DNA of 64,000 nucleotides from Streptomyces spinosisporus (GTDB lineage Bacteria > Actinomycetota > Actinomycetes > Streptomycetales > Streptomycetaceae). The position numbers were made by a program, and so were the translations under genes. The DNA lies in the NCBI RefSeq assembly GCF_022698145.1, contig NZ_JALDAX010000011.1, forward strand, positions 124,001 through 188,000, given 5' to 3'. Positions 7,561 through 15,661 of the stretch are shown here, piece after piece (positions within the stretch are counted from its first letter, which is position 1; every line of letters begins with the position of its first letter). Below the pieces are notes generated by a model. That model was given only the letters and a program-made list of their open reading frames with translations. It did not search any database and was not told the DNA's origin.

Positions 7561-8370
7561 ATGCACGCCTCTCGCACCAGCACCGACACCAACACCGCCC
7601 CCAACAACGGCGCCTCTGCCACCAACCGCCCCGCCCGCACGCCCCGGTTGCTCGTGAGCGCAGCAGCAGTCACGCTCACCGCACTCGCCCTGACGGCCTG
7701 CCAGAACGGAACGGGCACCAAGGACGAGGGCGCGGCGACGACTTCGGCGTCCGTCACGGCCGACCTCTCGGCCGGCGGGACCGGAAAGGCACAGGACCAG
7801 AGCTCCGCGACCGGCGGGCAGACCACCGGGGGAAAGACCGGCGGGAGCAACGGCGGCGGCGCACAGAGCGGCGGGGGCAAGAGCGGGAGCGGCACCGGCT
7901 CCGGAAGCGGGAAGGGCGCCTCGGGCACGTCGGCCTCGGACAAGCGCGCCCTGTGCAACGGCTCCAACACCAAGGTCACCGTGCAGACGGTCTCCCGCCC
8001 GCTCAACCACATGCTGATCACGGTCGAGAACACCGGCTCGAAGACCTGCGACCTGACGTACTACCCGGTGCTCCGCTTCGACGAGATGCAGTGGGCGCCG
8101 ACCGCGATGAAGGACACCCAGCCGCAGGCGGTGGTGACCCTCGCGCCCGGTGAGTCGGGCTACGCGGGCGCCCTGCTCTCGGCCGCCGACGGCAGCGGTG
8201 AGGGCGGGCAGACGGGGCACCGGCTGACGGTCGCGTTCCAGGGCCTGACGCCGAACAGCAGCGGCGGTGCGTCCGCCGTGCCCACGCTGCCCGCCAAGGG
8301 GGTCTACTACGACAGCTCCCTGACGGTCACCTACTGGCAGCAGAACATGGCGGACGCGCTCGACTCGTGA
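7561..8370 (+). CDS. DUF4232 lipoprotein
   Basis: This 269-residue exported protein has a lipobox LTAC, with the lipidated Cys at about residue 47 after a hydrophobic stretch beginning around residue 29. A Gly/Ser/Lys-rich linker (about 80-130) separates it from a DUF4232 domain (about 135-265), which starts CNGSNTKVTVQTVSRPLNHMLITVENTG. DUF4232 proteins are common surface lipoproteins of Streptomyces with no known activity. ATG 7561 is chosen because ATG 7549 abuts AGGAG with no spacer. It is divergent from the membrane-anchored HTH protein and may be its target. Confidence 0.85.
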   Translation: MHASRTSTDTNTAPNNGASATNRPARTPRLLVSAAAVTLTALALTACQNGTGTKDEGAATTSASVTADLSAGGTGKAQDQSSATGGQTTGGKTGGSNGGGAQSGGGKSGSGTGSGSGKGASGTSASDKRALCNGSNTKVTVQTVSRPLNHMLITVENTGSKTCDLTYYPVLRFDEMQWAPTAMKDTQPQAVVTLAPGESGYAGALLSAADGSGEGGQTGHRLTVAFQGLTPNSSGGASAVPTLPAKGVYYDSSLTVTYWQQNMADALDS

Positions 8371-8389
8371 GCGCCCCGGGCGGCCTCGC

Positions 8390-9646
8390 TCAGCTTGCCC
8401 GGGCGCGCCTCGCGAGGAGCGCCACACCGGCGAGCAGGGCGAGGACCACGACGGCGAACCAGGTCATCGCGCCGGACGTCGAGGTGTAGCGGCCGGCGAC
8501 GCCGAGGCCGACGGGCAGCAGCGCCAGGCCGACGTAGGAGACCAGGAACAGCCCGGCGAGCGCCTCGCCTCGCCGGGCTGGGGCCGCCATCGCGGCGACG
8601 GAGCCCACGGCGGACTTGAAGAGCATCCCGGCCCCGGCGCCGGCGACGATGCCGGCGAGGACGAACACGGTGAGGCTCGCGATGTGCACCCCCACGGCGA
8701 GCACGGCCACCCCGACCGCCTGGGCGAGCAGTCCGGCATTGCGGCGGGCCCTCGGGGAGAGCCGGCCTGTCAGCACCTGTGCCGCGGCCGCCGCGCCGAA
8801 GACCACGAACACGATGAGCCCGGCCAGTGCGCGGGACGGATGGTGCAGGGTGCCGCCGACGAAGCCCGGGACCAGGGAGGTGAAGAGTCCGAAGACGGCC
8901 AGCGACGCGAAGCCCGCGGCGACCGCGGCGATGTAGCCGGCCCGGTCGCCGTGGTCGGCGCTCACCCGCTGCGGCCGGTAGACGGGTCTGGTCGCCGGCT
9001 TCTCCACCGTCTCCGGGGTGAGCGCGACGGCGGCCACGCCGACCAGCAGGGCGACGCCGACGACGGCGTAGGGCAGACGCAGCGGTGCGCCGAGGTACTG
9101 GGCCAGCAGACCCGCCACCAGCGGGCCGACGCCCAGGCCACCGATGTTCGCCGCCGTCGACACGATCTCGAAGCGCTGCGGCGAGCCGCCCGGCCGGTGC
9201 GCGCTGTGCAGTTCGTGCAGATGGGCCGTGGCGGTCGCGGTGAGCATGCCGACACCGAGCCCGGTGACGAGTCGCGCGACGAGCAGGACCGGCAGCGACG
9301 GCACGGCGAGGAACAGGGCGGCGGCGACGAGTTCCAGCAGCAGCGCCGCGGCGAGGACCTTCTTGCGGCCGACCCAGTCCGAGACGTGCCCGGCGAGCAC
9401 CAGACTCACCAGGACGCCGACGGCGTAGACCGCGAACACGACCGTCACCGTGAACGTCGAGAAGCCGTCGTGCGCCTGGTAGAGCGGATACAGAGGCGTC
9501 GGCACCGTGGAGAACGCCATGGCCGTCACGAACACCGCCGCGATCGTCCAGAACCCGACGCCGTACGAGCGGCGGCCGAAGCGGCGAGCCTCCGGCTCCT
9601 GGCCGGCGTCGCCTCGCGCGCGGCGGGTGGCCGAGGACATCGACAT
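8390..9646 (-). CDS. MFS transporter
   Basis: This 418-residue major facilitator protein has about twelve membrane segments. Motif A is clear between helices 2 and 3 (GHVSDWVGRKKVLAAA), and STVPTPLYPLY lies in the first helix region. The subgroup often exports sugars, drugs or metabolites; the substrate is unknown. ATG 9646 has GGAG seven bases upstream, which rules out the longer open frame. It is divergent from a LysR regulator across a 152-base gap holding a dyad, so it is the probable regulatory target. Confidence 0.88.
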   Translation of the reverse strand: MSMSSATRRARGDAGQEPEARRFGRRSYGVGFWTIAAVFVTAMAFSTVPTPLYPLYQAHDGFSTFTVTVVFAVYAVGVLVSLVLAGHVSDWVGRKKVLAAALLLELVAAALFLAVPSLPVLLVARLVTGLGVGMLTATATAHLHELHSAHRPGGSPQRFEIVSTAANIGGLGVGPLVAGLLAQYLGAPLRLPYAVVGVALLVGVAAVALTPETVEKPATRPVYRPQRVSADHGDRAGYIAAVAAGFASLAVFGLFTSLVPGFVGGTLHHPSRALAGLIVFVVFGAAAAAQVLTGRLSPRARRNAGLLAQAVGVAVLAVGVHIASLTVFVLAGIVAGAGAGMLFKSAVGSVAAMAAPARRGEALAGLFLVSYVGLALLPVGLGVAGRYTSTSGAMTWFAVVVLALLAGVALLARRARAS

Positions 9647-9743
9647 CTGAGCACTCCGATCCCTGAACGGTTCATCAGGCGGCGCGACAGCCGCCTGACG
9701 CTCACAACAGGTGTCCGGTGTGCTCGCTTCCCCTTCGGTCGAG

Positions 9744-9764
9744 ATGATCGTAGATAACGGTAAT
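9744..9764. promoter_or_regulatory. Probable LysR binding dyad
   Basis: An imperfect dyad with arms ATGATCG (9744-9750) and CGGTAAT (9758-9764) has a seven-base AT-rich centre. Five of seven positions pair. It lies in the gap between the divergent MFS and LysR genes, where LysR proteins usually bind T-N11-A type sites. Confidence 0.45.
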
Positions 9765-9798
9765 CTCTCCAAGCGATGAGCGCGGGGAAGGCGGACGC

Positions 9799-10659
9799 AT
9801 GGAGCTACGGCAGATGGCGGTCGTCGTCGCGGTCGCCGAGGAGGGCGGCTTCACCGCGGCGGCACGCAGGCTGCACGTGGTGCAGTCCGCGGTCTCCGGG
9901 ACGGTACGCGCACTGGAGCACGAACTGGGGGCGAGGCTCTTCCAGCGCACCACGCACCGGGTGACGCTGACCCCGGCGGGGCGGGCCTTCCTGTCCTCCG
10001 CGCGTACGGCCCTCCAGGCGGCGGAGGAGGCACGCGCGGCGGTGACCCTGGCCCAGGAGGAGCTGAGCGGAGAGGTCACCGTCGGTGTGATGCAGGGGCT
10101 CTACGCCGGTCTGGCCCCGGGGCTCGCCGCCTTCCACCGGGAACACCCGGGCGTGGCGGTGAGACTGCGGCAGGCCCCGGCGGACGACATTCCACGCGAC
10201 CTGCGGGAGGGCCTCGTCGACCTGGCCGTCGTGGCCCTCGACTCCGCCCGGCTCCGCGGACTCGCCACCAGGGCGCTCGCGCAGGAGGAGATGGTCCTGG
10301 TGACCGCTCCGGCGGAGGCCCGGCTGCCGGAGGGGCCGGTGACGCCGGCCGAGGCCGTCGCGCTGCCGCTGGTGGACTTCCCGCTGGGCTGGGCGATCCG
10401 CACCTCGGTCGACCGGGCCCTGCGGTCGGCCGCCGTCGAACGCACCACCGCCTTCGAGGTGAACGACGTCCTCGGCGCCACCGACCTGGTGCGGCACGGC
10501 CTCGGCGTCTGCATCCTGCCCGCCTCGCTGGCCGCCCGCTTCCCCGACCTGTCGGTGCGCCGCTTCACAGCGCACGCACCGACCTGGCGGATGAGGGTCG
10601 TTCACCCGAAGGGGGACCTACCGCCCGCGGTGGCCGAACTGCTGCGCCACATCGGGTAG
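9799..10659 (+). CDS. LysR-family transcriptional regulator
   Basis: This 286-residue protein has the N-terminal LysR winged helix (residues 1-60: MELRQMAVVVAVAEEGGFTA, then LHVVQSAVSGTVRALE). A periplasmic-binding-like effector domain occupies about residues 88-280. LysR proteins are tetrameric activators or repressors of a divergent gene, here the MFS transporter. ATG 9799 has a GGGAAGG ribosome site seven bases upstream. The stop codon TAG at 10657-10659 touches the first base of a tandem repeat array. Confidence 0.92.
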   Translation: MELRQMAVVVAVAEEGGFTAAARRLHVVQSAVSGTVRALEHELGARLFQRTTHRVTLTPAGRAFLSSARTALQAAEEARAAVTLAQEELSGEVTVGVMQGLYAGLAPGLAAFHREHPGVAVRLRQAPADDIPRDLREGLVDLAVVALDSARLRGLATRALAQEEMVLVTAPAEARLPEGPVTPAEAVALPLVDFPLGWAIRTSVDRALRSAAVERTTAFEVNDVLGATDLVRHGLGVCILPASLAARFPDLSVRRFTAHAPTWRMRVVHPKGDLPPAVAELLRHIG

Positions 10660-10740
10660 TTGCCGTCAGCCGGTGGGTGGTTGCCACCAGCCAGTGGGCA
10701 GTTGCCGTCAGCCAGTGGGTAGTTGATCAGCCAGTGGGTG
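10659..10740. repeat. 21-base tandem repeat, four units
   Basis: Units start at 10659, 10680, 10701 and 10722 and follow GTTGCC-(GT/AC)-CAGCC-(G/A)-GTGGG plus two variable bases. The last unit is two bases shorter. The array fills the gap between the convergent LysR and NPP1 genes. It is not a terminator hairpin. Replication slippage is the likely origin. Confidence 0.85.
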
Positions 10741-10747
10741 TCGTGCC

Positions 10748-11536
10748 TCAGGCATTCGGGTCGAACGGAATGCCCGACGGCATCGAGTGGGCGAGGCCGT
10801 ACTCGAAGTCGCCGTCCTTGATCTTGATGGTGGCCGCACCGAAGTCCGCGCTCAGGAGCTTGTCGCGGTAGCCGGCCGGATAGCCGTTCCAGCCCACCAG
10901 CCGCGGGTAGAACCAGCCGCCGGTCACGTTCTCCGGAGGGTCGTCGTTGGAGTTGGCGAAACGGAAGTCGTGGGTGGACACACCGTCCTTGTGGTAGACG
11001 ATCTTCGGGTGGGTGCCGTCGAAGCGGATGGCCGAGGCGGCCGCCACCTGGTAGCCGCTGTGCTGGGACACCGACACGTACTGGACCTGGTTGTCGTTGA
11101 TCCACACGACGACGTGCTCCCAGTCGTGCGTATGGCCGATGGCCGCCGGTCCGAGTGTGGCCTGATCCTTCTCGAAGTAGCTGGCGTACATCACGGCGCA
11201 CCAGCCGTTGTTGCACTTCTCGCGCGAGTAGGTGTTGGCGTTGGCGAGCTGGGCGTAGTCGTGGCAGTGGCCGTTGACGTCGCCGCCGAGCTTCAGGCCC
11301 GGGTTGATGGTGCCGTCCGCGCCGATGGCCGCGGTGGCGTAGCAGCCGTCGCCGTCGCCGTCGTAGTCGTAGGCGGGGGAGAAGCTCTGCTCCAGGCCGT
11401 CGGCGTTCTGCGGCAGCAGCGTCAGCACATTGGCGTCGGCCTGCGCCGGGAGCGCCACGACCAGGGCCATCGCGCCGAGGACGGCGGCGATCGCCGTCCT
11501 GCGGGTCCTTGCGACCCGCGTGAGGGGATTGCGCAT
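10748..11536 (-). CDS. Secreted NPP1 (necrosis-inducing-like) protein
   Basis: This 262-residue protein has a Sec signal peptide (about residues 1-33, ending ALPAQA) and an NPP1/NLP fold. The conserved heptapeptide GHRHDWE appears as GHTHDWE at about residues 134-140. Its Asp, His and Glu residues, which coordinate metal in the family, are kept, while Arg is replaced by Thr. NLPs bind sphingolipids of plant membranes; in saprophytic Streptomyces the role is unclear. Two Cys pairs are visible. ATG 11536 has TAGGAG six bases upstream. A promoter with a DasR-like box lies about 65-100 bases upstream. Confidence 0.88.
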   Translation of the reverse strand: MRNPLTRVARTRRTAIAAVLGAMALVVALPAQADANVLTLLPQNADGLEQSFSPAYDYDGDGDGCYATAAIGADGTINPGLKLGGDVNGHCHDYAQLANANTYSREKCNNGWCAVMYASYFEKDQATLGPAAIGHTHDWEHVVVWINDNQVQYVSVSQHSGYQVAAASAIRFDGTHPKIVYHKDGVSTHDFRFANSNDDPPENVTGGWFYPRLVGWNGYPAGYRDKLLSADFGAATIKIKDGDFEYGLAHSMPSGIPFDPNA

Positions 11537-11607
11537 GTCGACTCCTACGGGTGGCTGGTCACCGTGTGAACCGACGAGCGCGCGCACGCGGTGGGGTTCG
11601 CCCGGTG

Positions 11608-11636
11608 AAACTAAAGGTCCGGACCACTTTCGTCAA
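11608..11636 (-). promoter_or_regulatory. NPP1 promoter with DasR-like (dre) box
   Basis: On the minus strand, TTGACG (11636-11631) and TAGTTT (11613-11608) are separated by 17 bases. The spacer contains TGGTCCGGACCT (11626-11615), which differs at one base from TGGTCCAGACCT, the direct-repeat element of Streptomyces chitinase promoters bound by DasR. The alginate lyase promoter at 36451-36479 has the same layout. Confidence 0.6.
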
Positions 11637-11789
11637 GATGTGAAGTAATAGCTGAGAGAGGGGAGTTGAGCATCCGTCACGGGTTCGCGAGGCGCACCGC
11701 GGTCGCGGAAATCCGTCGCGCCCGAGACGGCGGAGCCGTTAGCCTCCGGCTGGCGGAGCCGGGCAGTTGACCACGATGGGGGAGTGGGC

Positions 11790-12509
11790 ATGGAGACCAG
11801 CGGCGAACGGACCGACCGTTTCGGCATTCTGCTCGACCAGTTCGACATGGCCAGGGAGATGGCACAGGTACGGCTCACGGGTCTCGGTGACGAGGAGTAC
11901 CTGTGGGAGCCGGTGCCCGGATCCTGGTCGATCCGGCGCCGGAGCGAGGCGACGACGCCCAGGGCGTTCGGGCCGGGCGAGTGGGTGCTCGACAAGGGTG
12001 CCCCCGACATCCCGGCGAGCGAGTACGCCGAGATCGCCCGGGACGTCGCGGGCGGCATGACGATCGAGAAGATCGCGAAGGACTGGAGCGTGAGCACGCA
12101 GCGGGTCGAGGAGGTCCTCGCCCACACCGGCCCGGTGCAGCCGGACGCCGCTCCGGTCACCACGATCGCGTGGCGGCTCGGGCATCTGCACTCCAACTTC
12201 GCGGGCGACTGGGAGTGGACCTTCGGCGAACGGCGGCGCGACCCGCACGAGTTGGTCGACTTCACCCCCGATTCCGCCCTGGCACTGCAGCGGTTCTGGG
12301 CGACGGTCGACCGCTGGCGCGAGAGCGTCGCCACCGTCACCGAGGGGCAACTGGACACGGTCGGGTTCTCGCAGTACCCGTACGGCTCCAACCCCGACGA
12401 GCCGTACATCTGCGTGCTGTCGGGCATGAACCTCGAATTCATCCACCACATGGCCGAGATCGCGCTCCTGCGGGACCTGTGGCGGGCGCGCCCCACGGCA
12501 GGCAGCTGA
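11790..12509 (+). CDS. DinB-like protein with internal HTH-like segment
   Basis: This 239-residue protein has DinB/YfiT-type four-helix features: an N-terminal LLDQFDMAREMAQVRLTGL helix, WRLGHLHSNFAGDW, and a C-terminal LEFIHHMAEIALLRDLWR. A His in these helices usually binds metal. Related enzymes are thiol-dependent transferases. Between the first helix and the rest lies an extra stretch of about 60 residues containing YAEIARDVAGGMTIEKIAKDW plus VSTQRVEEVLAH, which resembles a helix-turn-helix. ATG 11790 has GGAG about six bases upstream; GTG 11784 abuts the ribosome site. Function is not established. Confidence 0.7.
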   Translation: METSGERTDRFGILLDQFDMAREMAQVRLTGLGDEEYLWEPVPGSWSIRRRSEATTPRAFGPGEWVLDKGAPDIPASEYAEIARDVAGGMTIEKIAKDWSVSTQRVEEVLAHTGPVQPDAAPVTTIAWRLGHLHSNFAGDWEWTFGERRRDPHELVDFTPDSALALQRFWATVDRWRESVATVTEGQLDTVGFSQYPYGSNPDEPYICVLSGMNLEFIHHMAEIALLRDLWRARPTAGS

Positions 12510-12561
12510 ATGCCGCCCGCCATGGAGACGTCGCCCGCCTTGCGGCCGACACCGCCCTCGA

Positions 12562-15500
12562 TCACCTGGGAGCGGTGATACGGAGCCTGATCGTGCGGGC
12601 CTCCGGTCGCAGTGCGAACTCGGGCCATACGTCCGGTCCGCAGGCCCGTGAACCGAGCCCGTGCTGGGCCGCGTCGATGATCAGGTGACTGGTCGTCGAG
12701 TCGGGCAGTTCGAAGGGGTGCTCGGCCCGTGCGATCTGCTGCGGGGTGTGACGGCTCAGCGTGAAGCCGGGTCGGCGGCCCTGGGTGTCCGGCACGGCCA
12801 CGATGCGCAGCGTCTCCAAGTCACCGCACTTCAGTGATAGTTGACGCAGGTGTGAGCGGTGTCCGGTCTCCTGAGGGCGTGCGTAGTCGACCGAGAGATC
12901 GCGGATGGTGGAGGAGAAGCGGCCCGTGTACGCGGCGCGCAGGCTGTCGGCGTAGGACTCCAGCGGGCCCAGCCCGAACCACTCGGCCCCGTCGACGGGG
13001 GCCGTGCCGTCGGGCAGCTCGAAGCGGACCCCGATCCGTGGCCAGACCGTCCGCCAGCCGCGCGACGGCTCGATCTCCACCCGCAGTTCCAGTTCACCGT
13101 CCTCCAGTGACCAGACGGACTCCACCAGCACCGACAGCGCGGAGTTCGCCGCGGAGACCTTGTCCACGGTGCGCAGGGCGTCCTCCGCACCTTCCACGGA
13201 CAGCCGTCGCGTGGTCAGCCGGTCGAGACCCTCGCCTCGCCACAGGTCGGCGCTGGACACCCCGGCCGTGCTGTCGTCACTGCCCACGACGGTGCCGGCC
13301 CCGCTCTCGTCGTTGTCCGTCGGCGCGCGGAACAGCTCCAGCCGCGGGCCCGAGACGGCCCGGCCGGCGAGGCGGACGAGGGAACCGCCGACGAACTCCG
13401 CGATGCCGAGGGCCACCGTTCCGTCACTCGGCCGCCAGTCGCCGCGGACTCGGGCCGCGGGCACGGCGGGGCGGCGAACCGTCCGGTCCAGCTGGGCAGT
13501 TGCGATCACATGACCTTCGGGTGCCCAAGCGGTCGGCGATGCCAGCACCGCGTCGATCGTGAGCCATGTCTCGGCGTCCGGGGCCACCGCGACCGGCGGC
13601 AGGGGAACCCACTCCGAGCCGCCCGCCGCGACGACGGGGACGTCCAGGTCGCCGGATTCCACGAGCCTTCCATCATGCTCGACACGCCAACGGAAGCGCA
13701 GATCCGACGTGTCGGCCGAATGCCGGTGGTTGGTGACGGCCAACTTGTCGGCCTCGAAGGTGAATCCGACCGGCTGCACGACCGCCTTGAACTCGTACAG
13801 GCTCGGCGTCGGCACATCGTTGCTCAACACCATGCCGTCCATCACGAAGTTGCCGTCGTGCACGACCTCTCCGAAGTCACCGCCGTAGCCGTAGAACGGG
13901 GTCCCGTCCGGGGTCGTCGTCAGGATGCCGTGATCGCGCCACTCCCAGACGAAGCCGCCGTGCAGCCGCGGATGCCTGTGCACCAGCGCCTCGTACTGGT
14001 CGAACCCACCCGGTCCGTTGCCCATCGCATGCGCGTACTCGCACAGCAGGAACGGCTTGGTGCGCTGCCGGGCGCCTTGCGCGGGCGTGCAGTTGAGCAG
14101 GGGCGCAGTTGAGCCGTCGGTGCCGATCTGCTCGGTCTCCGGCACCGTCGAGTACATGCGTGAGTAGACGTCCGTGTACTCGCCGGCGTGGTCGCCCTCG
14201 TAGTGCACGGGGCGCTCGGCGTCGCGGGCGTGGACCCAGGCCGACATGGCGGCGAGGTTGCTGCCGGTGCCCGCCTCGTTGCCGAGCGACCAGATCACGA
14301 TGCTGGGGTGGTTCTTGTCCCGCTCCACCGTGCGCTCGATGCGGTCCAGCAGCGCGGGGCGCCAGGTGGGGTCGTCGCTCGGATTGCCCACCCAGTCGAC
14401 CGTGCCGAAGCCGTGTGTCTCCAGGTCGCATTCGAGGACGACCCAGAAGCCGAGTTCGTCGGCCAGGTCGAGCAGCCGGGGATGCGGCGGATAGTGGCTG
14501 GTGCGGATGGCGTTGACGTTGAACCGCTTCATCAGGGCCAGGTCCTCGCGGGCGTGCTCCTCGTCGAAGACGCGGCCGCGCTCGGGGTGGGTCTCGTGGC
14601 GGTTGACCCCGTGGAACACCACGCGTCGGCCGTTGACCAGGAACCGGTCGCCGCGGATCTCGACCGTGCGGAAACCCACCCGCAGGGCGATGCTCTCCGC
14701 GGCCGAGGACACGGTCGCCTCGTACAGGCGCGGCTGTTCGGCCGACCAGGGCTCGACGTCGGCGAGCTCGACCGGTGCCACGTCGGCGGGCGTGGCCCAG
14801 ACCTGCTCGACGCCGAGTTCGGGGACGCGCAGGGTGACGGGGAAGGCGGACTCGTCGGCGACGACCTCCGGGTCGATGCGCCCGCGTCCGTTGTCGAAGC
14901 CGGTGCGCAGCCAGACGTCCTCGATGCCTCCCGCGGGCCGGGCGAGCAGGGTGACATCGCGGAAGATGCCCGGCAGCCACCACTGGTCCTGGTCCTCGAC
15001 GTAACTGGCCGCGGACCACTGGTGCACGCGGACGGCGACGACGTTGTCGCCGGGGCGCACGGCCGAGGTGACGTCGAACTCATGGGCCAGCCTGCTGCCA
15101 CTGGCGCTGCCGATCGCGACGCCGTTCACCCACACCCGGAACAGCGACTCGACCCCGTCGAAGCGCAGCACCATACGCTCGGCGTCCGACCAGTCGGTGG
15201 GCAGGGCGAAGTGGCGGCGGTAGTCGCCGGTGGGGTTCTCGTCCGGGACGTACGGCGGGTCGATCGGGAACGGGAACTGGACGTTGGTGTAGATCGGCCG
15301 GCCATAGGCGCCGTCGCCCTGGAGCACCCAGTGCGAGGGCACGGGGATGTTGTCCCAGCCCTCGTCGTCGAATGCGTCGGCCGCGAAGTCCTCCGCCGCC
15401 GATGCCGTGGGAGACAGACGGAACCGCCAGGACCCGTTGAGGGAGAGGGAGGGAGCGTCGGAGTGCAGCCACGAGCGCGCGGGGCGCAGTGCGCCGCGCC

Positions 15501-15600
15501 CCGGTGCGGTGTCCGAAACAAGTGCGGAGAGCTCGGAAGGCAAGAGGTCACAACTTTCTTGGTGGCAACAGGTGTTGTCGGTGGGGGAGCTGAACGTCAT
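12562..15600 (-). CDS. lacZ: Beta-galactosidase, GH2 (LacZ type)
   Basis: This 1012-residue glycoside hydrolase has the usual five-domain LacZ size and order: a jelly-roll domain (about 45-220), an Ig-like domain, a TIM barrel (about 320-610), a second Ig-like domain and a C-terminal Bgal_small_N domain (about 740-1010). The acid/base Glu is E442 in SLGNEAGTGSN and the nucleophile is E521 in FLLCEYAHAMGNG. It lacks a signal peptide, so it hydrolyses terminal beta-galactosides in the cytoplasm after ABC import. It is the last gene of the LacI-controlled operon. ATG 15600 has no clear ribosome site, but it overlaps the stop of the last mini-ORF in the repeat array that links it to the alpha-mannosidase gene. 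Confidence 0.95.
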   Translation of the reverse strand: MTFSSPTDNTCCHQESCDLLPSELSALVSDTAPGRGALRPARSWLHSDAPSLSLNGSWRFRLSPTASAAEDFAADAFDDEGWDNIPVPSHWVLQGDGAYGRPIYTNVQFPFPIDPPYVPDENPTGDYRRHFALPTDWSDAERMVLRFDGVESLFRVWVNGVAIGSASGSRLAHEFDVTSAVRPGDNVVAVRVHQWSAASYVEDQDQWWLPGIFRDVTLLARPAGGIEDVWLRTGFDNGRGRIDPEVVADESAFPVTLRVPELGVEQVWATPADVAPVELADVEPWSAEQPRLYEATVSSAAESIALRVGFRTVEIRGDRFLVNGRRVVFHGVNRHETHPERGRVFDEEHAREDLALMKRFNVNAIRTSHYPPHPRLLDLADELGFWVVLECDLETHGFGTVDWVGNPSDDPTWRPALLDRIERTVERDKNHPSIVIWSLGNEAGTGSNLAAMSAWVHARDAERPVHYEGDHAGEYTDVYSRMYSTVPETEQIGTDGSTAPLLNCTPAQGARQRTKPFLLCEYAHAMGNGPGGFDQYEALVHRHPRLHGGFVWEWRDHGILTTTPDGTPFYGYGGDFGEVVHDGNFVMDGMVLSNDVPTPSLYEFKAVVQPVGFTFEADKLAVTNHRHSADTSDLRFRWRVEHDGRLVESGDLDVPVVAAGGSEWVPLPPVAVAPDAETWLTIDAVLASPTAWAPEGHVIATAQLDRTVRRPAVPAARVRGDWRPSDGTVALGIAEFVGGSLVRLAGRAVSGPRLELFRAPTDNDESGAGTVVGSDDSTAGVSSADLWRGEGLDRLTTRRLSVEGAEDALRTVDKVSAANSALSVLVESVWSLEDGELELRVEIEPSRGWRTVWPRIGVRFELPDGTAPVDGAEWFGLGPLESYADSLRAAYTGRFSSTIRDLSVDYARPQETGHRSHLRQLSLKCGDLETLRIVAVPDTQGRRPGFTLSRHTPQQIARAEHPFELPDSTTSHLIIDAAQHGLGSRACGPDVWPEFALRPEARTIRLRITAPR

Positions 15601-15661
15601 CTGAGCACGGCGGTCATCTGAGGAGGGCGGTCATCTGAGGAGGGCGGTCATCTGAACACGA
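15597..15661 (-). repeat. 17-base tandem repeat forming chained ATGA mini-ORFs
   Basis: Three units (plus strand 15611-15627, 15628-15644, 15645-15661; type CGGTCATCTGAGGAGGG) lie between the alpha-mannosidase stop and the lacZ start. On the coding strand, ATG occurs at 15651, 15634, 15617 and 15600, each 17 bases apart and each part of ATGA. The first overlaps the mannosidase TGA. Three mini-ORFs of six codons (MTALLR, MTALLR, MTAVLR) each end in TGA overlapping the next ATG. The last one, at 15599-15597, overlaps the lacZ ATG. The arithmetic was checked base by base. Confidence 0.9.

Noticed and set aside
10659..10740. A CRISPR-like array
   Set aside because: The 21-base units are directly adjacent with no unique spacers, and no cas genes are present.
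10602..10740. The 21-base repeat read on the minus strand as a repeated PLADGN-type peptide
   Set aside because: The frame runs antisense through the end of the LysR gene and through the NPP1 gene in the wrong frame, and it has no ribosome site. The periodicity comes from the DNA repeat.
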